Notes under the pieces: model-generated
The model's input: the letters and a program-made list of their open reading frames with translations, nothing else
Told to the model about the DNA's origin: nothing
The model's database searches: none
Program-made: the position numbers and the translations under genes
From: Liolophura sinensis
Lineage: Eukaryota; Mollusca; Polyplacophora; Chitonida; Chitonidae
NCBI RefSeq assembly: GCF_032854445.1
Contig: NC_088295.1
Location: forward strand, 41,527,385 to 41,591,384
Direction of reading: 5' to 3'
DNA: 64,000 nt
Shown here: in pieces, positions 33,582 through 45,417 of the stretch
Position numbering within the stretch: the first letter of the stretch is position 1
Layout of the letters: each line of letters opens with the position of its first letter

Positions 33582-34389
33582 TATACAATAATAAACATTA
33601 CAATAAATAAATCATCATATTGTCGTGTCAGGCCCGTGAAACAAGTCGTCGGTCCTAATCCAGCCAAATAAAAAAATTATTTTTTTTTTTGAAAACGGCC
33701 ATAAATGGAATTAGAATTGTCGTCACTCGCAAAACTTCCAAGCAGTCTTCACAAATGGTTTCTATCTTCTGCTGCAGTGCTTAGCAGTTTCAGGGGATAT
33801 ATAGCGACGTTTGTAACAGTCGCTCATAAACACAGTGGTGCTGGTATTTTAAGATACACACCCTATTGCTGCCGTTTGTTTGATGGCATTTGGTTGATTT
33901 GATGACATTTTGTTTCTCCCTTCTGTGATATACAGCCATATACCAAAGTCTGCAAGAACAACAACGTTTTAAATGAGCTCGACATATATGCTAGCAAACT
34001 TAATTCTTCATTGCCTGAGTATATCGCCATATGTTAAAGTGAGTATAAAACCGACCACTAAACCTAATTGAAGTCCAAAAATAGTTTTCTAAACATTTTT
34101 GTAAAAATATTTAAAATAATTCTACACGGCAAAATGGACAGCAAATAATACCTAGCCACTCATTTGATGACGCCATTTTGGCATGTTGTTTACCATCTAG
34201 CTTCACGTCACAAAACTTAGGAGTTTTCAAACAGAAAGCCGATGCTTCTTTTAGTTTGGCAGTCACTCTCAGAGCGATCTGCGTGGGCACAGGTGTCATC
34301 TTTTAGCGGTCTCTGTTTGTCTCCTTCCGATCCAAACATGGCTGACAGTATTAGGCCAGGCCGGCTGTTCTGACATCAGGGAATTTATT

Positions 34390-34658
34390 CTTTATTTATG
34401 TGTTTATTTGATTTGTGTTTTATGCCGTGTACCCCAGAATATTTCACTTATACGACGGCGGCAAGCATTATGGTGAAAGTAAACCGGACAGAACCCGTTG
34501 GAAACCTACTACCATCCGCAAGATGCTGACAGACCTTCCCACGTACGATCGGAGAGGAAGCCAGCACGAGCTGGACACAGCGACCGCATTCTCGGTGAGA
34601 GGATCCTGGGCCATTCAGCCGCGCTGGCGTCCTAACCAAGTCGGCCACGGAGGCCCCG
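34390..34658 (-). repeat. SINE family 1, near full length
   Basis: It runs from 'tttatgtgtttatttgattt' (tail) to 'ggccacggaggccccg' (tRNA-like head), with 'acttatacgacggcggcaag' and 'cggagaggaagccagcacga' between. Confidence 0.85.
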
Positions 34659-35910
34659 CATCAGGGAAATTACCAAACACAGCAGGATGGTCTCACTTGA
34701 AACACACTCTTCCCTGCGTACATGTTTGGAAGATATTTTCATAATAAATCTGACTTTGCTAAGGAAAAATAATTCAACGTCACGATATTATCCTAAAGCA
34801 ATGACTCCCGAAGCGGTTTTCTTACCAACTCGCGCTGAGAAGTTACAGTAGTCTCCTGCTCAACACGTCGACATTGTCACACGAGTAGCCGTTTTCATTT
34901 CCCTTCACATACGTGGATCAAAGTGCTTCAGTTTGACACTAAAACATTTAGAGACTTCAGTCTCCACATCCAATTTATTGTATCATTGTCTGGCTATTCA
35001 GAAGGCATCCTAAAAAAATCAAGAGCTGATAGCTTTCTGACATCACATCAGTTATCACGTGACACTTTCAACGCTGGCGATTGGCCAAATTCATAGGGCT
35101 TCAACAACATAGCCACTGGAGGTGAACTCCATCTTCACGGCATTCAAAACTTTTAAAATATTTTTCCGTGATATCTGTGTTCTAGTTATTACTGTTTTTC
35201 TATACGTATACATAAGGGCAGACTTCATGTTCACTTTAAACACAAAGAACCGGTTGTTCGAAAGTGAATTAACTAATTCTGGTATTAAGTCATATTATAT
35301 ACTTTAATCCAAACTGGATAACAGCTAATGCAGTTATCAAATAACGAAATAGCAGATTTAGTTCATATTTAATACACTGATATGCAATTGTTTTCGGCCT
35401 AATGCAAAACTGAAGGATTGGATTAAGGTTAAATCTGGAATTAAGTCTTAAAACAGTTTTGCAAAATCGGGCTTAGGCCTACACGTACATGTATACAGTA
35501 CGCTTACATACTGTATTAGCCATTAGACCACCATATGTTCCCACTTGATTATAAGAGTTGCCCAAATTTTAGGTGAAAGGAACCACATATAATTATTTAC
35601 CGTCATTCACTTAAACCTTGATAGAGGTCATGCCTTCCGGTCACGTGACCTTCAAAAATACCACTCATTAAACAAAATTACATATATCTGCATACTTTTA
35701 TTTCAAAAGTCATAGTCCTCACGTGACTTATTTTTGACATCAAAACACCAATGAAATAAAAAAATAGCCAAGTTGAATGAACCGGGTTTTTAATCAATTT
35801 ATTCATTGTAATTCAACATGTTTGACAGATTAAATTACCTTTATACGTCAACTTGTCAAGAATCATTCTGAAATAAAATATTACAGACTGAATTTTAAGC
35901 TTCATATTAT

Positions 35911-35916
35911 TTTATT
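35911..35916 (-). terminator. candidate poly(A) signal of the galaxin-like gene
   Basis: AATAAA on the minus strand (TTTATT on plus), about 215 bp downstream of the galaxin-like stop codon at 36129-36131. It is embedded in AT-rich sequence, so support is positional. Confidence 0.4.
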
Positions 35917-36128
35917 TTTCACATAAAAATAATTTGCTGCCTGTTCACGCACAACAGGTGAACTTGAACAAGAGGTGAAAATACCACTTATCATTTTTAC
36001 TTTTGCCAGGGTTTTATAAAGAATATTTCTAACTGTGTTTCCACTCCAACGCTTAAAATAATACAATTTAATGCGTTGTGTAAATTCCAATGTCAACTGT
36101 TTTTTTTTTTTCATATTCAGGGTTCACT

Positions 36129-38096
36129 TTATTTGAACCAAAACCCAAACTTTTTCACTACTAAACCGAAGACGCATCTGTGTGTTACCTGGCTGTAACT
36201 CTTTTTGCCACAGCATGCTGGTTTTAGAAGTGGCTTATTCTGGAGAACGCCACCACAGCAGATCTTGGTTAATTTACTGTAACTCGTTTTGCCACAGCAC
36301 GCTGGCTGGATCTTTATTTTAGATTGAACTGAGCCATCACAACACATCTTCGTTAACTTGCTGTAACTCGTTTTGCCACAGCACGCTGGTTGGATCTTTA
36401 TTTTAGATTGAACTGAGCCGTCACAACACATTTTTGTGAGCTGACTGTAACTCGTCGTGGCACAGCATGCTCCCTTGATCCGCTTGGGCTGGATGTTGTT
36501 GTTGCAACACCTCTTGAACAATTTGTTGTATGTTTTACCGCCACATTTATCTACAAATAAAAAAGACAACATCGTGTTACAAATGACTTAAGTATAATAA
36601 AAGCCTATCAGAAAACAAATCCAATTTGAAAAGGTTAACTTTTTAACACAAAAATGACGAACAAACTGTTCAAATCACAAAGAAAAAAAATAGAAATTTA
36701 GGATTCAGTAGTGAATAAAGGCCTGGTTGCAGACGAGAGTCCATACTTAAGAATATTTTGGGCGCGAGTTCTCTTAACAAAGGAGACACTTTTCACGCAA
36801 ATTAGGTCTACGGCATGGCGAGAAAACACCAGAGCAGTCATGACAGTTAACATTGTAATGGTCCCACCTATTCTTTATCTAAGTCAGGGTTTTCTCCTGT
36901 TCATGTGGGGGCATCCGTGGCTCACTTGGTTAGTGCGGTACTGACCTAGGAGCCTCTCACCCATGTGGTCGCTATGAGTTCAAGTCCAGCTGGCTTCCTC
37001 TCCGGCCGTACGTGGGAAGGTCTTCAAGCAACCTGCGGATGATCGTGGGTTTCCCCCGGGCTCTGCCCGGTTTCCACCCACCATCATGCTGACCGCCGTC
37101 GTATAAGTGAAAAATTCTTGAGTGCGGCGTTAAACACCAATCAAATAAATAAATAAATAAATTTCTCTTCATGTAGGCCTTTCAAAGGCAGTAACTCACA
37201 CTCAGCTGAACAAGATGGGTTAAACAGAATTAGATAAAAAAAATGCTGTGGCGTTAATAGCAATTTATTAGACGTCTCTGTCTAGAAGTGCTCAAAATGT
37301 TTTGTTATCAAATTTAATAAAAGGTAACATGAAAACTATATACACACGCAGCGTCAGCGTGAGTAAGATGCCATTATATGTACTGTCGTATCTGTGTTGT
37401 ATAATAACACCGCCTACGCTTATACTTTCTAAAGCATCGAATAATAATCTGAAAGCATGTCTTGGCCGAGTGATTGAGGTGATTGTCTTACGATCGTTGG
37501 GACACACGTGGTATAGGTTCATACCCAATCTGGGACACATGAAATGTAGGTTTATATACACACTCGGACACACGGGGTGTGGTTTCATGCCTAGGCGTTG
37601 ATACATGGAGTGTAAATTCCTACCTAGGCTTTGATACATGGAGTGTGAATTCATACTAATAGGCTCTAATAAGTGTAGGTTCATATACCCAGGCTCGAAC
37701 ACGTGAATGTAGTACATATACCTAGTCTCGGAAACATCAAGTGTAGATGTGTAAGTTTATACCTAGGCTCTGATACACGAAGTGTAGGTTCATACAGAGG
37801 CTCCGACCATTAAGAACTCACCGATATTCTCACACCCTAACGGTTTGTGAGGCCTTTATGACACAGTGTCACAGTCCCATTAAGGCTTTATAGTTGGTGA
37901 CAGATAATTGAAGATCAGTTGCTTTCAATGAAAATGAGATACGTTTTCAGTTTCAACTCGGTCTGTAGATGAAAATATGTTATTATTTTATTTATTTAGC
38001 TTTGTACTTGCCTTTTTTAACAAGCCACCCTTCCACAGACAGAAAAACTCCACACAGCAGGCAGAGAATCAGAACCTTAGAGAACCCCATCGCCAT
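36129..38096 (-). CDS. secreted galaxin-like cysteine-rich repeat protein
   Basis: Two coding exons, 38012-38096 and 36129-36550, join in phase 1 to 507 nt, 168 aa plus stop. Exon 1 starts MAMGFSK and encodes a clear signal peptide (VLILCLLCGVFLSVEG), then WLVKK. Exon 2 holds five tandem units of about 28 residues: KCGGKTYNKLFKRCC, ACCATTSYSQLTKMCCDG, ACCGKTSYSKLTKMCCDG, ACCGKTSYSKLTKICCGG, ACCGKKSYSQVTHRCVFG. Di-cysteines at fixed spacing with G-x-x-S-Y are the galaxin signature. Galaxins are known from coral skeletal matrix and, in squid, as antimicrobial symbiosis proteins. The mature chain is strongly basic, which leaves either role open. The intron has a GC donor (AAAAAAG|GCAAGT); the only nearby GT would create a stop. 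A SINE and a tandem array lie in the intron. The family call is from motif; the function is inferred. Confidence 0.85.
36907..37164 (+). repeat. SINE family 1, near full length
   Basis: The head 'catccgtggctcacttggtt' has an A-box and 'gagttcaagtccag' a B-box. The tail is (aaat)n. Flanks 'ttcatgtggg' and 'ttcatgtagg' look like a target-site duplication. It is in the galaxin-like intron, antisense to the gene. Confidence 0.9.
37180..37320. repeat. dispersed repeat, relative at 48660-48790
   Basis: 'gcagtaactcac', 'cagaattagataaaa', 'attagacgtctctg' and 'tgctcaaaa' appear in the same order at 48660-48790 as 'gtagtaactcgg', 'cagaattagatgaaa', 'tagtagacgtcactg' and 'tactcaaaa'. No known family. 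Confidence 0.55.
37480..37800. repeat. degenerate tandem array, unit about 36-38 bp
   Basis: About eight copies of a unit like 'ggctctgatacacgaagtgt' plus 'aggttcatacct'. It lies in the galaxin-like intron; the 141-codon minus-strand frame over it is a repeat by-product. Confidence 0.85.
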
Positions 38097-38550
38097 GTCT
38101 CCAAATCTATAAAAAGTAAGAGAAGGGCATTTAGCGCATATGAAATACTGACGTCGACGTTATCAAACAGACTGAAGAATGCTGAAAGGAGAGAGATAAG
38201 CCTTGGCTACAAGATGATAATCAGAGCTAAACTCACCTTGTCTGTTGGTATCGTTCTTATACAGACAATTCTCTACATATTATGTTTAACGTTTAAGTAT
38301 AAAAGGGTACCTCGAGTTGTACAAGTATTTACTGTCTTTTTCAAAGTTGCAGAGCATACTGGTCTTCATTGTCATCAGTGCCAAAAACTGTGAAGGTTAA
38401 TAAGTCTACAATTCCATGTCAAAGGCCAGTTTTGAATCCACACCCCGTGATTGAAAGGCAAGCAACTATTACCACTACATAACAGTCAGTTTAAATATAC
38501 AGTATATATGAAAATGTATACTAAAGAACATTTACACATTTGACACTTAC

Positions 38551-38608
38551 CTTGACTGTGTATATGGGAAACTATAGCTGATAACTGGAATGGAAGTTCA
38601 GCTTGTCA
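38551..38608 (-). other. non-coding first exon of the galaxin-like gene
   Basis: It ends in a strong donor (GTCAAG|GTAAGT, exon edge 38551). The next acceptor would be at about 38105 (TTTTATAG), 8 bases before the start codon. The upstream edge near 38608 is estimated from the TATA box and not observed. Confidence 0.6.
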
Positions 38609-38634
38609 ATGAATCCGAAGAGATAACATCGAGG

Positions 38635-38642
38635 TATATATA
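38635..38642 (-). promoter_or_regulatory. TATA box of the galaxin-like gene
   Basis: TATATATA within GGTATATATACC, about 25-30 bp upstream of the inferred transcription start and about 85-90 bp from a clean splice donor. A TATA-type promoter fits a tissue-specific secreted product. Confidence 0.6.
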
Positions 38643-38649
38643 CCGTTTC

Positions 38650-41054
38650 GAAGATCTAAAAATAGCGCGAGACAATTGTGAGTAAAAAATATTTTCACCC
38701 TTTATTAAATAAACTCCATGGCTATAGAACCAATATCCTACTTTTTTTAATTTGTAGGCCACAGGAAACGCGTGCTCACAAACTACCAATAAAACGACAG
38801 GGTCTTTATTCACCTTTCAGTTCTTTTTGTCCAATGGGATTGCGATATTTAGCAACACCGCATATGGAGGGTATATAGGGGTCAACCCTTGAAATTCTAA
38901 AACACTGTCTTTTGATCTAATGAATGAAGAAGCGTACATGTACATGTGAAATCCGGGACGCTTTACCCTTCATTTAGTCGTGCGTGACTACAGCCCCAAA
39001 TACTCCCCTCTTTTAGACAATGTTTCAAAAGCTCAGGTCAAACTTACCCTCTCGTGAAGCATGAAAGAAATCAAGTAAATACAGCCAACATATATCTCAA
39101 AATAAAGAACTCTTTGCAGGCTGGGAAAGGAGAAAATGTGGGGAAACTGATATTATTTCCACATTATAGTATCCATGTTAAATTATCCTGTTTTCCCCTG
39201 GTGCAGATACCGAGGAAGAAAGAAAATCAAACAGCTGGCCATGTCCATTTAGTATGGGTTGCAGGGCATCTAAAAATGCTTCAGATTTTTCCAGTGCGCC
39301 CACCTGGTGCCTAAATTTGAACTCACTACAGAAGTTCAAGGAATACAGATCACATGTAGTTTGGTGAAGAGCCAACCTGTTTTAGAAATTTGCTAAATCT
39401 GATGAAACTTTACACTTCCAGTATAGTTTGTTCAAAGTTGACTACATGAGCACATTTAGCGTCATTACGACATTCTTGTGACAAAGAAAACCTAATTTAC
39501 ACATTCCTCACAACTGGTGGGAATACATTTCGTCAGTAAGGAATAAAATGTATTTTTATCTGTTCTTTTTTATATGTTCTTTGCTTCAGAGAAAAGCACG
39601 ATTAGTTTCATTTCGCTGATAGTTTCAACGATATCACTCAACCTTTGATAGAGGCGGATGTAAAAATTATAGTATGAGTAACTTTCCGGTAAATGAAACC
39701 AATATCGAAACTGAAAACAAAAATCATTTGATCTGAAAGTGCCGATACAGATAAATGAATTATCGGTAAACACTTATGAATATAGGTAAAGGATTTTTAC
39801 TAGGAATATATCCATATCCAGATGGATGTAATATGATTTATTCATTGAATTTTGAGCGCAACATAATGAAAATTTTTCAAGTATTCGACGGCGAACCGAT
39901 TTATGGGTGGAGGAAACATTTGTAAATATAGAGGAGTCCGGTGTATCTATAGGTAAACCGATGTGCCTGTAGAGGAAACCACCCGAGGGACCAATTATAT
40001 AGGGCTTTGAGCCACGCACATCCAAAATTTAAATTTCGTTACTGTTGTCAGTTTACTAGGTCACAAAATGCAAATGTTATATGAAATGAGTCTTAAGAGA
40101 ACATTTTCACGTGTTAACAATTTTGTATTTAAGTTTTAAAGATGTACAGCATAGAGAATAAAAATAGAGCAATAGCGTGACAGCTGGCAAATTGACACAC
40201 GCAATCGGTGAAGTAAGATCTTTTGTCAATTTATCTCACTTTAGAGTTTTATACTAACTGTTCATGTAAAAGCTTAAAAGAAGCGACTAATGTACCCTTA
40301 AAACATGCCCTCCAGAGGAACGGATTCAGCAAAATTAGTTTTGAAAAATGCAATGAAGTTCATTAGACGATTGAATGGAATTGAAGACAGATGTTGGCAA
40401 CCTAGCTGCCAGACTAAAACAGTTATATAAAATACTAGTAGATTAAGTCGATATTTGTATATTACCCACGAACCTATAGCCATTCAATTATAACATATTA
40501 CAAATTATGGAACTAATACCATATTAATGTCCGTATGTATCTAATACTATGGTCGAAAAAGCAGCAGCATTACCTTTATAGCTATACAGGATGGAATATA
40601 TGCATATATCCGTGGATTTTCTCCTCAACTGCTCAGCCGATCGACTTCACACTTGACCAGATGCATTGCTGAGTAACGAAAAATCGCCTAAGCGAAGTAT
40701 GTAATGATTACGTTACGAATCCTTTTTCCTTCTACATGCTTGAATTGTACATAAGACCTACATTCCTCAGATCTCCAAAAGGACTTAGCTGTAGCAAAAC
40801 AGTTTCTGACATCTTTTCAACCGGCACAACACCAGTTGATATGGATATGGCTGTATACGTTGAAACTTTGTTTTCAGATTAAGGCCTATTTATCTTGATT
40901 ATGTCTTTCTATTCTTTGATATTTTGACACAAGTAAATTGGAGGTTACAATGAAAACTTTTCTGTGTTGAAGTAAAGTATTATTTTTGGCATATTTTTCG
41001 TTTTCTTTAAAACCATACTTTTCCTTATAGATTACATTTTTTGTATCCTTAACT
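38650..41054. other. intergenic, nothing recognised
   Basis: AT-rich sequence with only short open frames. Around 40145-40200 it has a weak resemblance ('gagcaatagcgtgacag', 'tggcaaattgacacac') to the pair of repeats at 48459-48591. Confidence 0.5.
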
Positions 41055-41066
41055 ATTGAAACTACC

Positions 41067-41334
41067 GGGGCCTCCGTGGCTCAGTCGGTTAGCGCGCTAG
41101 CGCAGCGTAATGACCCAGAAGCCTCTCACCAATGCGGTCGCTGTGAGTTCAAGACCAGGTCATGCTGCCTTCCTCTTCGACCGTACGTGGGCAGGTATGC
41201 CAGCAACCTGCGGATGGTCGTGGGTTTCCCCCGGGCTCTGCCCGGTTTCCACCCACCATAATGCTGGCCGCCGTCGTATAAGTGAAATATTCTTGAGTAC
41301 GGCGTAAAACACCGATCAAAAAAAAAAAAAAAAA
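41067..41334 (+). mobile_element. SINE family 1, full-length young copy with perfect TSD
   Basis: A complete reference copy of the commonest SINE here. The tRNA-like head starts 'ggggcctccgtggctcagtc', with A box TGGCTCAGTCGG at 41077-41088 and B box GTTCAAGACC at 41147-41156. The body holds 'gccagcaacctgcggatggt' and 'tgctggccgccgtcgtataa'; the tail is poly(A) after 'accgatc'. It is flanked by identical 12-bp duplications ATTGAAACTACC at 41055-41066 and 41335-41346, so insertion was by target-primed reverse transcription and is recent. Transcription by Pol III is expected from the boxes. Confidence 0.95.
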
Positions 41335-41358
41335 ATTGAAACTACCACTCTTCTAAAA

Positions 41359-41597
41359 TTATTTATTTATTTATTTGATTGGTGTTTTACGCCGTACTCA
41401 AGAATATTTCACTTATACGACGGCGGCCAGCATTATGGTGGGCGGAAACACGGCAGAGCCCGGGGGAAACCCACGACCATCCGCAGGTTGCAGGCGGACC
41501 AGCCCACTTACGGCCGGAGAGGAAGCCAACATAAGCTGGACTTGAACTCACAGCGACTGCATTGGTGAGAGGCTCCAGGGTCATTACGCTGCGCTAT
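41359..41597 (-). mobile_element. SINE family 1, 5'-truncated, with 8-bp TSD
   Basis: Reverse orientation relative to its neighbour at 41067. Flanked by TTCTAAAA at 41351-41358 and 41598-41605. The head lacks roughly the first 40 bases, including the A box. The two copies lie tail to tail with about 24 bp between them. Confidence 0.92.
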
Positions 41598-42709
41598 TTC
41601 TAAAACTAAATTGTTATGTATAACTTAATAATGTTAAATACAACAATTTTGCAGTCATGGTGGAGAGGGAGCATTTATAATGCTTGAAAGAGATGGTTAT
41701 GGCTTAGCGCTACTTCAGCAACATTGCAGGCATATCGTGGCGATCTAATGTTAGAATAACACTTTCTTAAGTGTTAGAAATTCAACACTTTACAAAATGT
41801 TATAATCTAATACTATTTCGTGTCGAATTAACACTCTTGACGTGAAGTGTTCCGTATATTAAATGTAATCTTATGTTAAAACTTGTAAATAATCCTTACG
41901 TAGCGTATTATTTTTGATATTAGTACACACGTTTTAAAGCATTTTAACATTTGTGTTTTAAGAGAATGTATCATGTCTTTATAAGATGGTATTCATAGTA
42001 GTTTACCATATGGTTTTGGAACCAGGTCCAGGGCGAAAGGCCACGGTGCTCAATAAATTTTACCATGGGCACAATTGCACGTCACAGTATAATTACTCAC
42101 GAAATTACAAACTGTGTACGATTGACACATCCAGTTATGTTTGTTGACATGTCTGTACATAAATATGTAGGAGTTGTGGGTTTACAAGGGGCACTACGAC
42201 AGAACATAGTAGCTTATGCGCCTTTTTTTCTGTAAAGGTCGTCACCTTCTCTGGAACTATAAAATAGAAATTCACAGACTTTTTCAGAGTGGTGGGAGGT
42301 GTGACGACCCCATAAATCGACGTGATTTATGTGAAAAGTTTACAGTACTACATACACAGTGGCAGGGTTGTTTATCTCACCATAGCGCCGGCTTCAGGTG
42401 TAAACATATGACTGCTGGTCGTTGATGGTCCAATCGGTAAGCAGAAGGAAAGTTGTAAAGCTTGTTAATAACAACAGCGCTCCCAAGAGTGAAAAGACAC
42501 AATAGGGTACCGTACCTGAAAACTGTATTCACTAAAGCCATACATACTGAATTTTCACTGATGGCCAGTTTAGCCTGTATAGATCCGGGTCACACAGTAC
42601 CTTTATATAGGCATTCCGCATGGGGAGTTGTGTTAATGTTAATTTACCGTATTGAGTTAAACCAGACAAACAATATAAACAGGTCTGGGGCCTATATTAT
42701 CTGCGTGGG

Positions 42710-42734
42710 ATATATATATATATATATATATATG
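42710..42734. repeat. (TA)n microsatellite
   Basis: About 12 TA dinucleotides. The surrounding 41.6-43 kb holds no recognised gene. Confidence 0.9.
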
Positions 42735-42970
42735 AATACGAATTTAAAGGAAAAGATTTCCTGACAAACAGGGCGGTGCTCGTTTGCACAGTCTTCTCTG
42801 GGCATCCACCAATTTATTTAACCAGTGAAAAACCTGATCTGTAACTGGACAAATATCAGTGGTTTACCCCTATATTTGTAGTATCAAGGTAACACTGAAA
42901 CATTCTTCAGTATGACCAAACAAATAAATAAATCAATGTTGTGAGATGCATAAATCTTACACTTTGCTGG

Positions 42971-43062
42971 CTGACCACGGTTAAATAAGAAGCCAGCATG
43001 AGCTGGACTTGAACTTACAGCGATGGTTTGGTGAGAGGCTCCTGGGTCATTACAGTCTTTTT
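42971..43062 (-). repeat. SINE family 1, head and adjacent body fragment
   Basis: 'gaagccagcatgagctggac', 'ttgaacttacagcgatggtt' and 'gagaggctcctgggtcatta' match the family-1 head in reverse complement. Confidence 0.8.
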
Positions 43063-43392
43063 GATAAATTTCAATCTAATGGTTACATGCAAATGCTACC
43101 TTCTGACACAATAAATCTAAGCACGTGTTAAAATTTGCCTTCCATAATGGCATAATGGCTAGTATATGGCTCGACGGCAACCTTAACTATCTAAGCTTTA
43201 TTGAATGACATATATTTGATTGGTTTATAACAAGATATCCCTAATATATTTCATTACAAAACTAGTCATGTTTATATTTGTATTAATACCTGACCTGTAT
43301 ACCTGATTTTCTATAATAATATATTGAAAGTTATGCAGATGATATTCAGACACTTCAAAATATGTTCGAAAACTCAAATGTATATGATATGA

Positions 43393-43622
43393 GGGGCCTC
43401 CGTGGCTCAGTTGGTTAGCGCGCTAGCGCAGCGCAATGACGCAGGAGTCTCTCACCATTGCGGTCGCGGTTCAAGTCCAGCTCACGCTGGCTTCCTCTCC
43501 GGCCGTAAGTGGGAAGGTCTTCCAGCAACCTGCGGATGGTCGTGGGTTTTCCCCGGGCTCTGTGCGGTTTTCTCTCACCATAATGCTGGCCGCCGTCGTA
43601 TAAGTGAAATATTCTTGAGTAA
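43393..43622 (+). repeat. SINE family 1, lacking its 3' tail
   Basis: The head is complete ('gggcctccgtggctcagttg', B box 'cggttcaagtccag'). The copy stops at 'gtgaaatattcttgagta' with no tail, so it is truncated at the 3' end, unusual for a SINE. Confidence 0.88.
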
Positions 43623-44492
43623 TTGCGATGAATATGCAACTATTAGTGAATTAGAACTCCTTCAGTTTATTGCAGATTCAAACTACATCTTGGCTATATC
43701 ATTTTTCTACACAGGCTTGATATGCTTGTCACAATTGTTAAAACGACGGATACGATGAAAAGCTATCTATACTATTCTGAGTTGAAGTAAAATACTACTT
43801 GTAACATACATGTTCTTATGGCCCTCTCCATAGTGGAGTACTTATTTTAAACACATCATTGCTTCACTCCTACGTGCGCCAAATATCTTATGGCCATGTA
43901 TGGTTAAAAACTTCAAAGAATGTTAACGTAATATCATCTTAATAAAGTAACAAGATCCATGTATCATTTTACAAAGTTCTTCATTTTTCCTTCCGAACTT
44001 ATCCCCCGAAACCTAACCTATTATTCAGGTGATATCTGAAGCATGACTTCGTGCTAAAAGCTCTTATTGTGTTTAATCGAGTCCTGCTGTCGCCTGCAAT
44101 AAAATGTGCATTACATCAAAAGTAGATCGATTGACTTTATCATCAACGTTTACAGAACAATTTAAACAGATCGATTGTTACCATGTGTATTTTAAATTAT
44201 TGATGGCCATCCCCACGGTTTCACATTCTACAGATGTGGGCACTTAATTGCCCGTTTGATCAAGTGGAGGCTAGGTTTGATTCTGTAGAAAACAGCCATT
44301 GTTCAAGATCGGCATGCAGAATTGATAATTTTACATAGATAAACAAGGTGCCATTGTTCTTACACTAACCATGTTGTCAACAGTAAGTAAGTGATACTGT
44401 CAATAGTTTTTCACACCGGGAACTTATACAGCCTCTGTTGGGCCAGAGTAATTCATGTGACATGCAACGCCATCCTACAAAATCCTACAAGT

Positions 44493-44539
<47 letters not shown>

Positions 44540-44560
44540 CCTATACTATAGAGCTATATA

Positions 44561-44609
<49 letters not shown>

Positions 44610-45417
44610 GGCTATTGTCGTATATGAAGGTGATCGATAAAATGAACTTTTGTTACATCAAGATTCATATTAATTTATTTTATCATGTATTACATTTTAA
44701 CTGACGAGTGAGAGTCGAAAGTCGGACATCTATATCTTAGTACATACACCACCAGTTTCACAACCTCAAATCAAATACGTAGGTATTTAAACTTAAGTCA
44801 AATACGTAGGTTCTCTTCAGCATCGGCTCTAAAGTATAGGTAATTTAAATCTGTCCGTCAAAAAACCGGAAGCGCCATAAAAGATACTACTAGACATGAG
44901 TTCAACTCAAGCCAATGTCCTTTTTTCTCTCTCATTTGGCATTAACTATGCACTGTGTGCAAAAGTACACTGATTTGGTTGGTAGTTTTCTAATAATAGC
45001 TTTTTATTCTGCAGAATGTGACTAAAACACACATGGATATGGCATCCGGCTTGTACTCTCAGACTTTCTGATGTATGATATGTCCACGCCACTCGCGCGC
45101 TCTTTTGTTCTTCTGTACCAAAGTTGACCGCGAATCATTTATTCTAAAGTGCCTTGTCGGTGCTGTAGGAAATCAGTTTATGGATTAATGAATCCGGAAA
45201 GTACCTTGACCTTGCGTTCACATTTGGCGCAATCCACAACGGAAAGCTTCGTTGATTTTCCTTTGGGCAAATGTTTACATGCAGAGATTTCACCAACAAT
45301 TCCATTAATTGAGCACAGTTGGCCAAGTCAACGGTCGCAGCTAAGCAAATACAACTGGCAACTGAGCAAAGCAAGTATCCAAAGAAACTCTGCGTGCAAT
45401 AGGGTGCAAATAGAAAC
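43623..45417. other. intergenic with a compound (AC)n/(AT)n microsatellite at 44496-44607
   Basis: AT-rich DNA with no supported gene. The compound microsatellite is 18 AC units, a short linker and about 25 AT units. Confidence 0.6.

Larger units (their letters stand above)
28226..35910. other. gene-poor intergenic region between NCX and the galaxin-like gene
   Basis: I recognise no gene here. It holds two family-1 SINEs (29553-29710, 34390-34658), a near-perfect hairpin (29942-30057), two tandem arrays (31795-32100, 32215-32910) and one palindromic MITE (33434-33581). The remainder is AT-rich with no convincing open frame. Confidence 0.6.

Noticed and set aside
33705-33902. Short plus-strand frame next to a T-run
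   Set aside because: No motif, no splice sites, no repeat; consistent with chance.
41067-41160. A true tRNA gene
   Set aside because: A and B boxes are present, but no cloverleaf with acceptor stem forms and the sequence continues into a SINE body and tail with target duplications.
41720-41960. Third copy of the 'agaatgtattctgt' MITE family
   Set aside because: Only short, weak matches ('gttagaataacac', 'aagtgtt') that could be chance; no paired ends.
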